A program made the position numbers and the translations under genes. The notes beneath the pieces were generated by a model. It was not told the DNA's origin, made no database searches, and was given only the letters and a program-made list of their open reading frames with translations. This document shows, in pieces, positions 1-8,270 of a stretch of 64,000 bases of DNA; positions within the stretch are counted from its first letter, which is position 1; the number at the start of each line of letters is the position of its first letter. Source of the DNA: Amylibacter sp. SFDW26 (lineage in GTDB: Bacteria > Pseudomonadota > Alphaproteobacteria > Rhodobacterales > Rhodobacteraceae); assembly GCF_009184395.1 (NCBI RefSeq), contig NZ_WEIC01000003.1, positions 1-64,000 of the forward strand. Reading direction: 5' to 3'.

Positions 1-108
1 TTAATGGAAATTAGCGTCAGAACTGTCGAGACGCATAGAAATAACATCTACAAAAAAACATCCTGCAATTCTTCTGAGGACCTGGGCAAAATCGCCCTGT
101 CAGTTTGA
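1..108 (+). CDS. LuxR/NarL-type response regulator, C-terminal end only
   Basis: Only the last 35 codons are in the window, ending in TGA at 106-108. They contain the recognition helix of a LuxR/NarL helix-turn-helix (VRTVETHRNNIYKK). The tail is nearly identical to that of the regulator at 12821-13447 (VRTVETHRNSIYKK), so the two are paralogs at opposite ends of the type III secretion locus. Its 3' end faces the 3' end of sctV. By family it would bind DNA under control of an N-terminal receiver domain, but that part lies outside the window. Confidence 0.85.
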   Translation, partial: LMEISVRTVETHRNNIYKKTSCNSSEDLGKIALSV

Positions 109-133
109 CCTCCTTTATATGGTATAACTACCC

Positions 134-2260
134 CTATTCGATCGCTGAATAAACGTTACTTTCAGAATAATCATCGTCTATCATTTGTGCTCCAACATTA
201 CCGATCGAGATTAACTCGATCGGATAAGTTTTCACATCAGGTGAAAGCTCGTGTGGGGCCAATACTGGAAGGTGAATACGGTTCACAGCAAGAAAACTTC
301 TAAGTCGGCGTCTTAAATCTGCTGAAACAACAATAGCAATCTGGTTGTTTTCTGCGTTTTGTGTTTGTTGTAACTTGTTGAATTGCCCAATAAGTTGATC
401 CGTAATTTCTGGTTCAAAGATAAGCCCCTCTAAAGATGACAAGCTTCCAGAACTTTTAGCTTCACTCAGCCCATGGCGCGCTAGGTTTTCAAGGTCAGGG
501 TCGACCATAGCAACGCCCAATACAGCATTGTCACCAGCAATGAAATGACACAATTGACGTTTCATTGACCCACGTAAGCATTCGGCAAGTAATACTGGCC
601 CTGCCCCTTCATTTATTTGGTTCCAATACGTTAATGAATCAATCACCAAACGTAGGGGTTTGAGTGGCACACCATCTTCAATCAAATATCTTAGAATCTG
701 AAAGATAACGGGCTTGGATAAGCTTTCCTCTAAAGCTTTAACGCTCTCACTGTCCTGCTTGCTGGCTATCTCATAAATAGTATCAAATTCCCTTTTAGAG
801 AAAAGGGCGCCCAAATGCTGTTCGTACGTACGAAAAATCAATTCAGCTAATTTGTACTCGAGATTATATGTATCTATTTTTAAATTGTTTGCAGCACTTA
901 TATATGAATCGTTTACCCATAGAATAGGTGTATCTAGCCAAGTTTCTTTTTTAACTTCTTGCTCAGTTGCCCCCATTAGGCTCACCGTATCTTGATCTCC
1001 AGCTACCATAAACATGCCCACAGGGATCTCGCGTTTATGAATAGGTACACCATCCAATTCTATTGATACGCGGCCTGTATGAAGTGTTTCAGACACAGCG
1101 ATACCAGCAATCGGAAACGTAATACCTCTAGAAACGTTCAGATCAGAAAACATATTATTCAAATCAGATTGAAGAGCTTTTATATTAATACGGTCACTCA
1201 AGTCTTTTGATATCTGACATACGAGGCGATCACTTGGTTCACCAACAGAAGCCTTTTCTTCGGCTTTTTTTTCTTTAGCCTCAGCTTCTTTTAGTGATTT
1301 GGCTTGTTCTGCCTCTTTGATTTCATGAGTTTTTCGCAAACCAAACGAGGCAACTAAAAGCGTAACAGCTACAGCAATAAAAATCATACGTGGAAAGCCA
1401 GGTACAAACGCCATGCCAAAAATAACAACAGAAGCAATACCAGGCACGCGGTAATCCGCTATCAATTCTTTAAAAATATCAGAACCAAGGTCAGCATTTT
1501 CATCATTTGCGGCTCGCGTCACAATCATACCTGCACATAATGACATAATCAGCGCAGGTATCTGGGCCACAAGCCCATCACCAATTGTTAGCAATGAGTA
1601 AACGGATACTGCGCCACCGAATGACAAACCATGTATCGTAACACCAACGGCGATACCGCCAATAAGGTTGATCATGATAATAATCAGACCAGCAATCGCA
1701 TCCCCTTTTACGAATTTCATAGCACCATCCATAGCACCAAAGAACTGACTGTCTTTATCAAGGCGGGTGCGTTTCAGGTTAGCCTCTTCTTGTTCAATGT
1801 TTCCAGCACGCAGATCTGCATCGATGCTCATTTGCTTGCCAGGCATAGAATCAAGTGCGAAACGAGCGCCAACTTCGGCAACACGTTCTGCTCCTTTTGT
1901 TACCACAAGGAATTGTACAACAGTAATAATTAGAAAAATAACCAAACCAATGGCAACACTTCCACTGACAACAAAATCGCCAAAGGTCTCAATGATTTGC
2001 CCGCCATCAGCTTCCGAAAGGATCAGACGAGTTGTCCCGATAGATAACGCTAACCGAAATGCCGTACCAATTAAAATAACGGACGGAAAGGTGGAAAAAT
2101 CTGAAGGGTTTCTTAAATAAATTGCAACCATAAGCAAAAGTATAGCAAGCGATATATTGACCGTGATCAAGACATCAAGGATTTGCTGATTAAGCGGTAT
2201 GACCATAAGTGCCAAGATTGCGATGATAAGCGATACAAGCGCGAGATCTTTTCTAAACAT
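134..2260 (-). CDS. sctV: Type III secretion export apparatus protein SctV (FlhA/LcrD family)
   Basis: SctV forms the nonameric export gate of the T3SS inner-membrane apparatus; its cytosolic ring receives chaperone-substrate complexes. The protein has about eight N-terminal membrane segments (residues ~5-310), the conserved FHIPEP-type loop (GARFALDSMPGKQMSIDADLRAG), a charged linker and a C-terminal cytosolic domain of ~350 residues. Length (708 aa) is normal. I chose the ATG at 2260 because an AGGTGG ribosome site lies 8 nt upstream; a GTG 12 nt earlier is possible. It is the last gene of the leftward T3SS block and is separated from the 66-aa gene upstream by a terminator-like hairpin. 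Confidence 0.97.
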   Translation of the reverse strand: MFRKDLALVSLIIAILALMVIPLNQQILDVLITVNISLAILLLMVAIYLRNPSDFSTFPSVILIGTAFRLALSIGTTRLILSEADGGQIIETFGDFVVSGSVAIGLVIFLIITVVQFLVVTKGAERVAEVGARFALDSMPGKQMSIDADLRAGNIEQEEANLKRTRLDKDSQFFGAMDGAMKFVKGDAIAGLIIIMINLIGGIAVGVTIHGLSFGGAVSVYSLLTIGDGLVAQIPALIMSLCAGMIVTRAANDENADLGSDIFKELIADYRVPGIASVVIFGMAFVPGFPRMIFIAVAVTLLVASFGLRKTHEIKEAEQAKSLKEAEAKEKKAEEKASVGEPSDRLVCQISKDLSDRINIKALQSDLNNMFSDLNVSRGITFPIAGIAVSETLHTGRVSIELDGVPIHKREIPVGMFMVAGDQDTVSLMGATEQEVKKETWLDTPILWVNDSYISAANNLKIDTYNLEYKLAELIFRTYEQHLGALFSKREFDTIYEIASKQDSESVKALEESLSKPVIFQILRYLIEDGVPLKPLRLVIDSLTYWNQINEGAGPVLLAECLRGSMKRQLCHFIAGDNAVLGVAMVDPDLENLARHGLSEAKSSGSLSSLEGLIFEPEITDQLIGQFNKLQQTQNAENNQIAIVVSADLRRRLRSFLAVNRIHLPVLAPHELSPDVKTYPIELISIGNVGAQMIDDDYSESNVYSAIE

Positions 2261-2289
2261 ATATAATTCCACCTAACACAACGTAAAAA

Positions 2290-2309
2290 GGCAGGGCACA
2301 AAAGTGCCC
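2290..2309 (-). terminator. Hairpin terminator/attenuator between the 66-aa gene and sctV
   Basis: On the minus strand GGGCAC-TTTT-GTGCCC forms a 6-bp GC stem, followed by TGCC and a run of five T. It sits just after the stop of the small gene at 2332 and ~30 nt before the sctV start. This suggests the small gene gets more transcript than sctV, as for an abundant structural protein. Confidence 0.6.
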
Positions 2310-2331
2310 CACCTGTGAAGTTTCAATCAAA

Positions 2332-2532
2332 TTAACCTGAAACAGATCCTGATTTATTCTTCGCTGCTTTTGTTGGAGCTGTATCTTTTTCAAATTTGAT
2401 ATTCGCTCCCATAATTTCAGTGTACAGTTCGTTTGACTGTGCTTTTAGTGAAGCAAATCCTCCACCTGCTGCGCCACCTGCTGTTGCGCCACCTGCTGGG
2501 GCTGCTGCGCCACCTGTTGTTCCTGTTTGCAT
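2332..2532 (-). CDS. Small Gly/Ala-rich T3SS-locus protein (possible needle or secreted subunit)
   Basis: A 66-aa protein. Residues 1-26 are almost entirely Gly, Ala, Thr and Pro; the rest is a polar, probably helical segment with a Lys/Ser-rich tail. I chose ATG 2532 because AAAGGAGA lies 5 nt upstream; a longer reading frame starting 27 nt earlier would bury this site. It has a strong ribosome site, its own terminator and a ~450-nt leader, all typical of a highly expressed secreted component such as the rhizobial NopA/SctF needle subunit. I see no sequence motif that proves this. A translocon-associated or effector role is equally possible. Confidence 0.6.
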   Translation of the reverse strand: MQTGTTGGAAAPAGGATAGGAAGGGFASLKAQSNELYTEIMGANIKFEKDTAPTKAAKNKSGSVSG

Positions 2533-2985
2533 AATAGTCTCCTTTAGTTGTTTGGTCATATTTGACCGTGGGTTGACCTAGTCATATTGACTAGATTTAG
2601 GGCATCAGAGCTTTCAAATTCTAACCCTGATCTTGAACAATACTGATCATTCTTACGAATGGTCATCATTGCATTCTTCACATTCAGGATCATTTTTATT
2701 TAATGTACGTCACTTTATTTCCTTTGGATCCTGAGTTGTGTTTCTAGAATTAGATTACTTTTACTTGACTGTAATTAGGACCCGTAACATTAGAAAAAAA
2801 CCCCATTACAACTACGCAATTCACTACGTAGGCCCGGTATATCGCATAAGGAATAACGCTATCGGTTTTGAAAGATTTCACTTCAAATGGCTAAAGAAAA
2901 TTCCTCAAGAAAAATTTCATATGTAAACGTATTTAAAAAGTAAATAAGTTAACAAAACCAAGTGCATAAAACCTCAATAGGAAAC
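2533..2985. other. Non-coding leader between two T3SS genes
   Basis: About 450 bases with no convincing gene; a 62-codon plus-strand frame at 2738-2926 has no ribosome site or coding character. It probably holds the promoter of the 66-aa gene. One copy of the recurring CTACGTA motif lies at 2824-2830. Confidence 0.5.
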
Positions 2986-3010
2986 AAAAATGGCCCAAGA
3001 TTTGGGCCAT
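2986..3010 (-). terminator. Rho-independent terminator after the 274-aa T3SS gene
   Basis: On the minus strand ATGGCCCAA-ATC-TTGGGCCAT forms a perfect 9-bp stem with a 3-nt loop, followed by TTTTG. It lies 27 nt past the stop of the 3037-3861 gene and would end the main leftward T3SS transcript. Confidence 0.8.
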
Positions 3011-3036
3011 TAAAACGCAGGAAGTTTCGGTATGTT

Positions 3037-3861
3037 TTATGGTGTCTCGCCAGCAACACGTTTGGAATCGGTGGCAATAATTTTAACTTGACCCTTCACC
3101 CTAATTTTCTCCAAAAGAGGTTGAGGTATATCCGTATTTGTTGCAGCAATACGATTATAAAGTATTGTTGGTCTAATAAGGGCATTATATAAATAGACCA
3201 GTGTAAATCTACTAAAGCGTCGAGCCAGACGGTTGTACATACTTCCGCCTGTATCAAGGCTATTTTTATCCGCACTTTTCTTGATGGCATATGTCAAAAA
3301 TCTACCAGTCTCTTCCACGATTTCTTTTTGTGATAGATTTGAATTTAAAGCCAGAACCACAGAATCGTCTTTTGCTTTGAATGATCTAGATTTTTCACCA
3401 ACACCTAGTTTTACAACTACAACTTGACCAGTTTTAGTTCGAACACGCCGTCTAGAAACATCCTTCAGAGATACAACCCTAGTTTTCTTTTTTAAGTCTT
3501 TTTTCAAATCATCAACTGTTTTTGTTGCCGCAATTTTTTGCGACACAGACCGTTCTTCGGCACGTTTCCCATCAATGTCTTGCTTCAATTTCTCACGTTC
3601 AATTGTTTTAGCTTGAGTACTTTGAACCGTATTCTCAATTACAGCTTCAGCGATTTGTTTAACTTCTTGTGATTTGGAATCGCTAGCGGCTTCAGCCCCG
3701 ACTTCGATAACGGCCTCAGTTGTTGCCTTTTTAACGTCTGTCAACATGCTATTTTCTACATTATTCGGCGTGGGCACAACTTTGGATGGGTTTTTCAAAA
3801 CTGCATCATTAGATTCGCTTTGCGTTTGTGCGGGGCTAATCTTTGGGTTAATTGCGTTCAT
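3037..3861 (-). CDS. Unknown T3SS-locus protein, candidate secreted substrate
   Basis: A 274-aa protein I do not recognise. Residues 1-50 are rich in Asn, Ser, Pro and Thr, with no hydrophobic signal peptide, as in many T3SS substrates. Residues ~60-130 are Lys/Glu-rich and likely helical; residues ~150-190 look beta-rich (VVVVKLGVG). The tail is basic (YNRLARRFSRF) and carries an aromatic, weakly hydrophobic stretch (LVYLYNALIRP). It follows sctU by 84 nt and ends at a strong terminator, so it looks like the last gene of the operon. A translocator, effector or SctP-like needle-length protein are all possible; no motif decides. Confidence 0.75.
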   Translation of the reverse strand: MNAINPKISPAQTQSESNDAVLKNPSKVVPTPNNVENSMLTDVKKATTEAVIEVGAEAASDSKSQEVKQIAEAVIENTVQSTQAKTIEREKLKQDIDGKRAEERSVSQKIAATKTVDDLKKDLKKKTRVVSLKDVSRRRVRTKTGQVVVVKLGVGEKSRSFKAKDDSVVLALNSNLSQKEIVEETGRFLTYAIKKSADKNSLDTGGSMYNRLARRFSRFTLVYLYNALIRPTILYNRIAATNTDIPQPLLEKIRVKGQVKIIATDSKRVAGETP

Positions 3862-3945
3862 CGTTTATATCTCCATAAGCCATAACTTTGTATTATTTAT
3901 AGAATCTGCCGCTTACACATGAAACTGTGGCATCTACTTAAAACA

Positions 3946-4992
3946 CTACGTATTTTGACCAAATAAAGCCGTTAATGCATCTAACAACTCTTTATGTGCG
4001 CTTTGATGGATAACACCTCCAGCTTCCGTGCTGAATGCAGCTTCGACAATGCCTTGATGTTCAAGTTCCTTAAATCCATTTTCACTAATCTGTTTTCGTA
4101 TTTTCAACGTTTTCTCCGGATTTTTTGATTTTGCAGATATCCGCGGAATATCTGCATATTCAGGATGATAGCGAACTGCTAGGCAGGCATCCCCCCAGTA
4201 AAAACACATATTAGCTTTTTCAACCCCCGAAGCTTCCGCACCATCCGCCATCTCATGCTGCAACCTTTTACGTTCTTGACGAACTTCTTTTGTGCCATGT
4301 TGTTCTTTTTGTTCATTTTTGACTTCTGTGTCAGTCATTTTTTGTTCTTTTGTAAATAGAAATTTTTGAATCAACATTTCCAACACGACCGAAACTATCA
4401 TAAATAAAACCGCGATTGTAAGCAGTTGAATGGCTAAGCTTAATGCAATATCAATAGCGCAAGATTTACCACAATAATCGATCTCAACTAAATCTTCCAC
4501 GACCAACCATATGATATACGCTGAAGAACCTATCCAAAGAACTAAGCGTATAAAACCCACACCGACCTCAACCCATGTCCGAAGTCCAAACAAACGTTTA
4601 AAGCCTGCAGCTGGTGATATTCTTTTTACATCAGGAATGATTGGTTTTATCGCGAATGGAATCCCTTTATTATATGCAATTGATGTAAGTATTGTTGCAC
4701 TAATTGTCAGAACCACAATTGGCCCAACCGCTATGGCAAGCTGTTTACCTATTTCTTGAATTGCAATTGGATATGCAATTCTAAAAGGTTGATCCAAACC
4801 GTTCGTTATAATGTCGAATGGCACAGAAAGATGTTTGTATAAATATACAAAAAGAACCGCCAATAATATTATACTTAAAGCACTTGCAACAAAATTCGAT
4901 ACTTCTGCAACGTTCGGGACATTCCCTTCCTTTCGCTGCTTTTGAAGTTTCTGATCCGAAGCCGCATGTTTCTTTGTTTCTGTATCGCTCAT
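3946..4992 (-). CDS. sctU: Type III secretion export apparatus switch protein SctU, lacking NPTH
   Basis: SctU belongs to the FlhB/YscU family, which controls the switch from early to late substrates. Four membrane segments (residues ~35-205) and a charged linker (KEVRQERKRLQHEM) lead to a C-terminal cytosolic domain. In the family this domain cleaves itself at Asn-Pro-Thr-His. Here residues ~261-275 read NMCFYWGDACLAVRY, where the usual sequence is NPTHIAVAxRY, so NPTH aligns with YWGD (~265-268). The flanking landmarks (AVRY, P, I, AKS) are kept, so this looks like motif loss rather than a wrong frame. Length (348 aa) is normal. Its start overlaps the sctT stop by 4 nt. Confidence 0.93.
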   Translation of the reverse strand: MSDTETKKHAASDQKLQKQRKEGNVPNVAEVSNFVASALSIILLAVLFVYLYKHLSVPFDIITNGLDQPFRIAYPIAIQEIGKQLAIAVGPIVVLTISATILTSIAYNKGIPFAIKPIIPDVKRISPAAGFKRLFGLRTWVEVGVGFIRLVLWIGSSAYIIWLVVEDLVEIDYCGKSCAIDIALSLAIQLLTIAVLFMIVSVVLEMLIQKFLFTKEQKMTDTEVKNEQKEQHGTKEVRQERKRLQHEMADGAEASGVEKANMCFYWGDACLAVRYHPEYADIPRISAKSKNPEKTLKIRKQISENGFKELEHQGIVEAAFSTEAGGVIHQSAHKELLDALTALFGQNT

Positions 4993-5831
4993 TTGAAATA
5001 CGTCTCCATGACCGAAAGACTTAAAATGGCATTTGGTACATATTTCTCAGAGACGCGCAAAATGATGATTGCCATAATCGGTAATGTGAGCATCGTAATA
5101 ATGTTCTTTGTTAAAAACGAATGCTCATAAAAGTTAAATTTTTTACCAAGTTTAGCAGATACCATCAAAACAATTTCAACCGCGACCAACATAATCATCA
5201 AAGGAGCTACAATTATAAGCGCCAATTCCATTGCTTTCGATAAGGCTTCCAATGCGATTTGTGCGCTTCCATGATAAAGTGTGGGTAGAGTATTTTTTAA
5301 TGGCCAAATCTCATATGAAACATATAAGTTTTCCACTAATTTCCAAAGCCCGCCCATAGCGAAGAAAACGGAGAAGCCAATAATCAGATAAAGCATTGCA
5401 AGTGTTTGAACAGGCGTCCCGTCTGGCATTTGTAAACCGCTATCGCTTTCCCCACGAAAAGAATCCACAATACTTCCCGCATACTGCAAGGCCCTAAACG
5501 GAGATGAAGCAAGTAACCCCATACCGAAACCAACAGCAAACTCTTTCGCAGCTAAAAGAGTTATTTCTAGCGGCCCTAAAGTTTTGGATATTTCCACGAT
5601 TTGATTAAAATTCACCAACATAACTGGAAGAGACACGACAAGACAAATGCTAATTCGCAAAGTCAGTCCAGATCCCAATCCCCAACCAAATGCTAAGAAA
5701 CTAAACGTCAATCCAAAAGCACGTAGAACGCTCAAAACAAACACGATGTGAATGATTTCAAACGGTACGTCTAATAAATGAAACGCGATTTCCTTTCCCA
5801 CTGTTTCAGAACCCCAATTGCCCAAACTCAT
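4989..5831 (-). CDS. sctT: Type III secretion export apparatus protein SctT
   Basis: A 280-aa polytopic protein of the FliR/SpaR/YscT family, with about six hydrophobic segments. SctT joins SctR and SctS in the export-gate core complex in the inner membrane. A family-like region PFRALQYAGSIVDSFRG lies near residue 125. It overlaps sctS by 26 nt upstream and sctU by 4 nt downstream, in the canonical R-S-T-U order. Apart from the overlaps, the start is only weakly fixed, as no strong ribosome site is visible. Confidence 0.95.
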   Translation of the reverse strand: MSLGNWGSETVGKEIAFHLLDVPFEIIHIVFVLSVLRAFGLTFSFLAFGWGLGSGLTLRISICLVVSLPVMLVNFNQIVEISKTLGPLEITLLAAKEFAVGFGMGLLASSPFRALQYAGSIVDSFRGESDSGLQMPDGTPVQTLAMLYLIIGFSVFFAMGGLWKLVENLYVSYEIWPLKNTLPTLYHGSAQIALEALSKAMELALIIVAPLMIMLVAVEIVLMVSAKLGKKFNFYEHSFLTKNIITMLTLPIMAIIILRVSEKYVPNAILSLSVMETYFK

Positions 5832-6075
5832 CGAATAGCTTCATTGTATTTTGGATTAATGGGCTAACTAGAGATCCCCCAAACCCAAGTAGAACGCCAA
5901 CAATTGCAGCAATTTTTACAGTTTGCGATAATGTTTGATCTTGAATTTGTGTCACCGCTTGGAAAACTGAAACAAGCAAACCACAAACAGTTGCGACAGC
6001 TAGAGGTACACCCGCCAAAAGGATTACATCCATCATGAAGCTGGTTAAATACCCTGGAAAATCATTCATCGGCAT
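5806..6075 (-). CDS. sctS: Type III secretion export apparatus protein SctS
   Basis: An 89-aa protein with two membrane hairpins, of the FliQ/SpaQ/YscS family. The recognisable segment is LVSVFQAVTQIQDQTL (residues ~34-49). It forms the small outer subunit of the SctRST gate. Length is normal for the family. ATG codons at 6075 and 6069 are both plausible. It lies 4 nt after sctR and overlaps sctT. Confidence 0.95.
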   Translation of the reverse strand: MPMNDFPGYLTSFMMDVILLAGVPLAVATVCGLLVSVFQAVTQIQDQTLSQTVKIAAIVGVLLGFGGSLVSPLIQNTMKLFDEFGQLGF

Positions 6076-6079
6076 AGCC

Positions 6080-6718
6080 TCATCCTCCGTAGGTTAAGAT
6101 TAAGCCTTGAACAAGCTTGGCCCAACCGTTCACAAGGACAAAAATTAGCAACTTAAAAGGAACAGAAATAATGTTCGGTTGAACCATCTGCATACCCATC
6201 GCCATCAAGATGCCTGTAACCGCAAGGTCAATCGCCACAAATGGTAAGTATAACAAGAAGCCGATTTCAAAAGCTTCGGTAAGCTCAGTTAACATAAATG
6301 ACGGTAGTTGGATAATGAAGTCATCTTTCGTACCAACTAAGCCCGATCCTTTCCAGACTTCATTGGAAACTCCAACAAAAAAATCCAATTGATCCGGGTC
6401 TATATTCTTTACAATAAAATCTTGAAACGGTGCGATTCCGATCCCCCAGAGTGCAATAAAATCTGCAGGTGTTTCAGGCGTAATATCTGCCTGTTTAATA
6501 GCATTTGTTGCTTCTGTAATTACAGGTAGAGAGATAAAGAGTGAGATAAATAATGCCAGCGCCATAAGCACAGCATTGGATGGAATTTGCTGGAGGCCCA
6601 TCGCATTTCTGATGATCATGAAGACGACTGAAATCTTTACAAAAGATGTTAACGCAAGAATTCCAAGCAGGAAAAACGATGCTAAAAAGCCGATGACAAT
6701 AGGTGATGTTAAGTCCAT
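6080..6718 (-). CDS. sctR: Type III secretion export apparatus protein SctR
   Basis: A 212-aa protein of the FliP/SpaP/YscR family that nucleates the export gate. Family features are visible: an N-terminal membrane segment followed by SFVKISVVFMIIRNAMGLQQ, a periplasmic region, and PSFMLTELTEAFEIGFLLYLPF (residues ~145-165). The C-terminal membrane segments contain MAMGMQMV. It begins directly after the sctQ stop, so the two are probably translationally coupled. Confidence 0.97.
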   Translation of the reverse strand: MDLTSPIVIGFLASFFLLGILALTSFVKISVVFMIIRNAMGLQQIPSNAVLMALALFISLFISLPVITEATNAIKQADITPETPADFIALWGIGIAPFQDFIVKNIDPDQLDFFVGVSNEVWKGSGLVGTKDDFIIQLPSFMLTELTEAFEIGFLLYLPFVAIDLAVTGILMAMGMQMVQPNIISVPFKLLIFVLVNGWAKLVQGLILTYGG

Positions 6719-7789
6719 TTAAGCCATCCGTGTAATTCGAATACCAATTTGACCGTCCACACGAACCAAAACACCTTCAGCCAATGATTTACCATTTGCC
6801 ATCAAACTTACGGTTTCAGGTTCTGTGGATTGGAAAGGTAAAATCGCACCTTCTCGTAATTCTTGGATTTCGGATAGCGGCTTTACAATTCGATCAAATT
6901 CAATGCTAAGACTGACTGGCAAATCATCGAACGAAACAAGTTCTGTTGTTTTATTATCCATATCTGACTTTCCTTCTGGTTTTTGGGCGGTTGCAAGAAC
7001 AGGTTGGAAATCTGATTGTATTTCAAACTCATCACTGTAGGTAAATTCGACTTTGGCTTGATGACTTTCATTCAACCAGATGATGCAGTCTTTGTGACCC
7101 TCCCATCTTTTGTCGAACATGATCACATCGCCTACTTTAAGAGGTAAAAGATCCTTGAAGTTGAAATCAAAGCTCGGGCTACGCCGGCTTAAAATTTGCG
7201 GTACATTGCCTAAGTTTGGGGTTTTGGTATCCCCTGTGAAACTTTCAAAAACTGTCAGAATATGATCCAAGTCACTTTGTGGCCCAGCTATAACAAATGC
7301 AGCTGAACCCCCGTGAAATAAACTACTCTTAAGCGCTAGCCAAATACCATTTTTAGTTTCGGGAGGTTCGGCATCTTTAATTATGTCAACAAGTTGAACG
7401 GTTTCTTCAATCGTACCATTTAATTTTGTTAGCAATGACGAAAGATAATGTTCATAAATAATATGATATGTTTCATTTCTAAATTCATCAGCAGTTGTTT
7501 CATATCCATCGTTTTCTAGTACAGTTGGCAATAGATCCGCACCAAGGAAAACCGAGAAACTTAGCGTTTCTGTTTTTAGAATAAACTGATCCCAAACTTT
7601 CGTTTCATTTTCAGCCGATGATTGATAAAGTTGGAGTTTCACGGACCTTGTTGCAAATATAAATTCAACATCTGGTAAACAATGCGTAATCTTATTATTG
7701 ATTAAGGCCTGTGATCCAACAACAAGCTCTTTTGCAGTAAGAATGAGTGGAGCTGCTGAACTTTTTGCCAATTTCGAAGCATCAAGCAT
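6719..7789 (-). CDS. sctQ: Type III secretion cytosolic ring (C-ring/sorting platform) protein SctQ
   Basis: A 356-aa protein. The last ~70 residues form a SpoA/SMPOA domain of FliN/YscQ type (LPVSLSIEFDRIVKPLSEIQ, LREGAILPF, VRVDGQIGIRI). An upstream segment (LKVGDVIMFDKRWEGHKDCIIWL) looks like a second, more divergent SpoA domain. SctQ builds the cytosolic sorting platform with SctK and SctL and links to the SctN ATPase. It overlaps sctO by 8 nt. YscQ-type genes often have an internal start producing a short C-terminal form; I could not confirm one here. Confidence 0.92.
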   Translation of the reverse strand: MLDASKLAKSSAAPLILTAKELVVGSQALINNKITHCLPDVEFIFATRSVKLQLYQSSAENETKVWDQFILKTETLSFSVFLGADLLPTVLENDGYETTADEFRNETYHIIYEHYLSSLLTKLNGTIEETVQLVDIIKDAEPPETKNGIWLALKSSLFHGGSAAFVIAGPQSDLDHILTVFESFTGDTKTPNLGNVPQILSRRSPSFDFNFKDLLPLKVGDVIMFDKRWEGHKDCIIWLNESHQAKVEFTYSDEFEIQSDFQPVLATAQKPEGKSDMDNKTTELVSFDDLPVSLSIEFDRIVKPLSEIQELREGAILPFQSTEPETVSLMANGKSLAEGVLVRVDGQIGIRITRMA

Positions 7790-8270
7790 TATATGTACTC
7801 ACTCTTTTTGATGTAAACAGTTCAGAAGTTTCGTCTTCCTCTTTGGCAGATCTTTGTTTCAATATTTCTGAGCGCACTCGTTCAATCAGCTTCTCAAAAC
7901 GCAACTTATCATGAGAACTTTTTTGATAATTCGCCTTGGCATTTTGAATCATCTCATCAGCATCTTGCAAACGCTCAACACCCTCTTCTACTGTCTCTTC
8001 TGCGTTTGAAGTGGCCACGTTATTTTTACGCATCATTATTGCAAGCCCAGCGAATTGTGCGACTGAATCCTGGATGCTTTTAGAAGCCAAAAGAGCTTTT
8101 TTCATATTCTCATCTGCGGCAACAAGTGCAGCTTCTAGACGAAGTTGCGCTTCGTGATGTTCCTTCACACAGACAACCTTATGCTTTTTAGCGCGAGACA
8201 CTTCCGCTATTCTTACACGCTCACGCAGATCTCGTAACATCATTAGTTTTTCTAAACGTGCTTCAATCAT
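7782..8270 (-). CDS. sctO: Type III secretion ATPase stalk protein SctO
   Basis: A 162-aa, highly charged, almost wholly helical protein (long coiled coil; Arg, Glu, Lys and Ala rich), lying between sctN and sctQ. This fits the FliJ/YscO stalk, which connects the ATPase hexamer to SctV. Family sequence identity is low, so the call rests on size, coiled-coil character and position. It overlaps sctN by 8 nt and sctQ by 8 nt. Confidence 0.85.
   Translation of the reverse strand: MIEARLEKLMMLRDLRERVRIAEVSRAKKHKVVCVKEHHEAQLRLEAALVAADENMKKALLASKSIQDSVAQFAGLAIMMRKNNVATSNAEETVEEGVERLQDADEMIQNAKANYQKSSHDKLRFEKLIERVRSEILKQRSAKEEDETSELFTSKRVSTYNA

Noticed and set aside
821-834. Perfect 14-bp palindrome TTCGTACGTACGAA containing TACGTA
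   Set aside because: It lies inside sctV coding sequence and is explained by the codons; not counted as a regulatory site.
2738-2926. 62-codon plus-strand frame between T3SS genes
   Set aside because: No ribosome site, no protein-like pattern, and in a region expected to hold a promoter.
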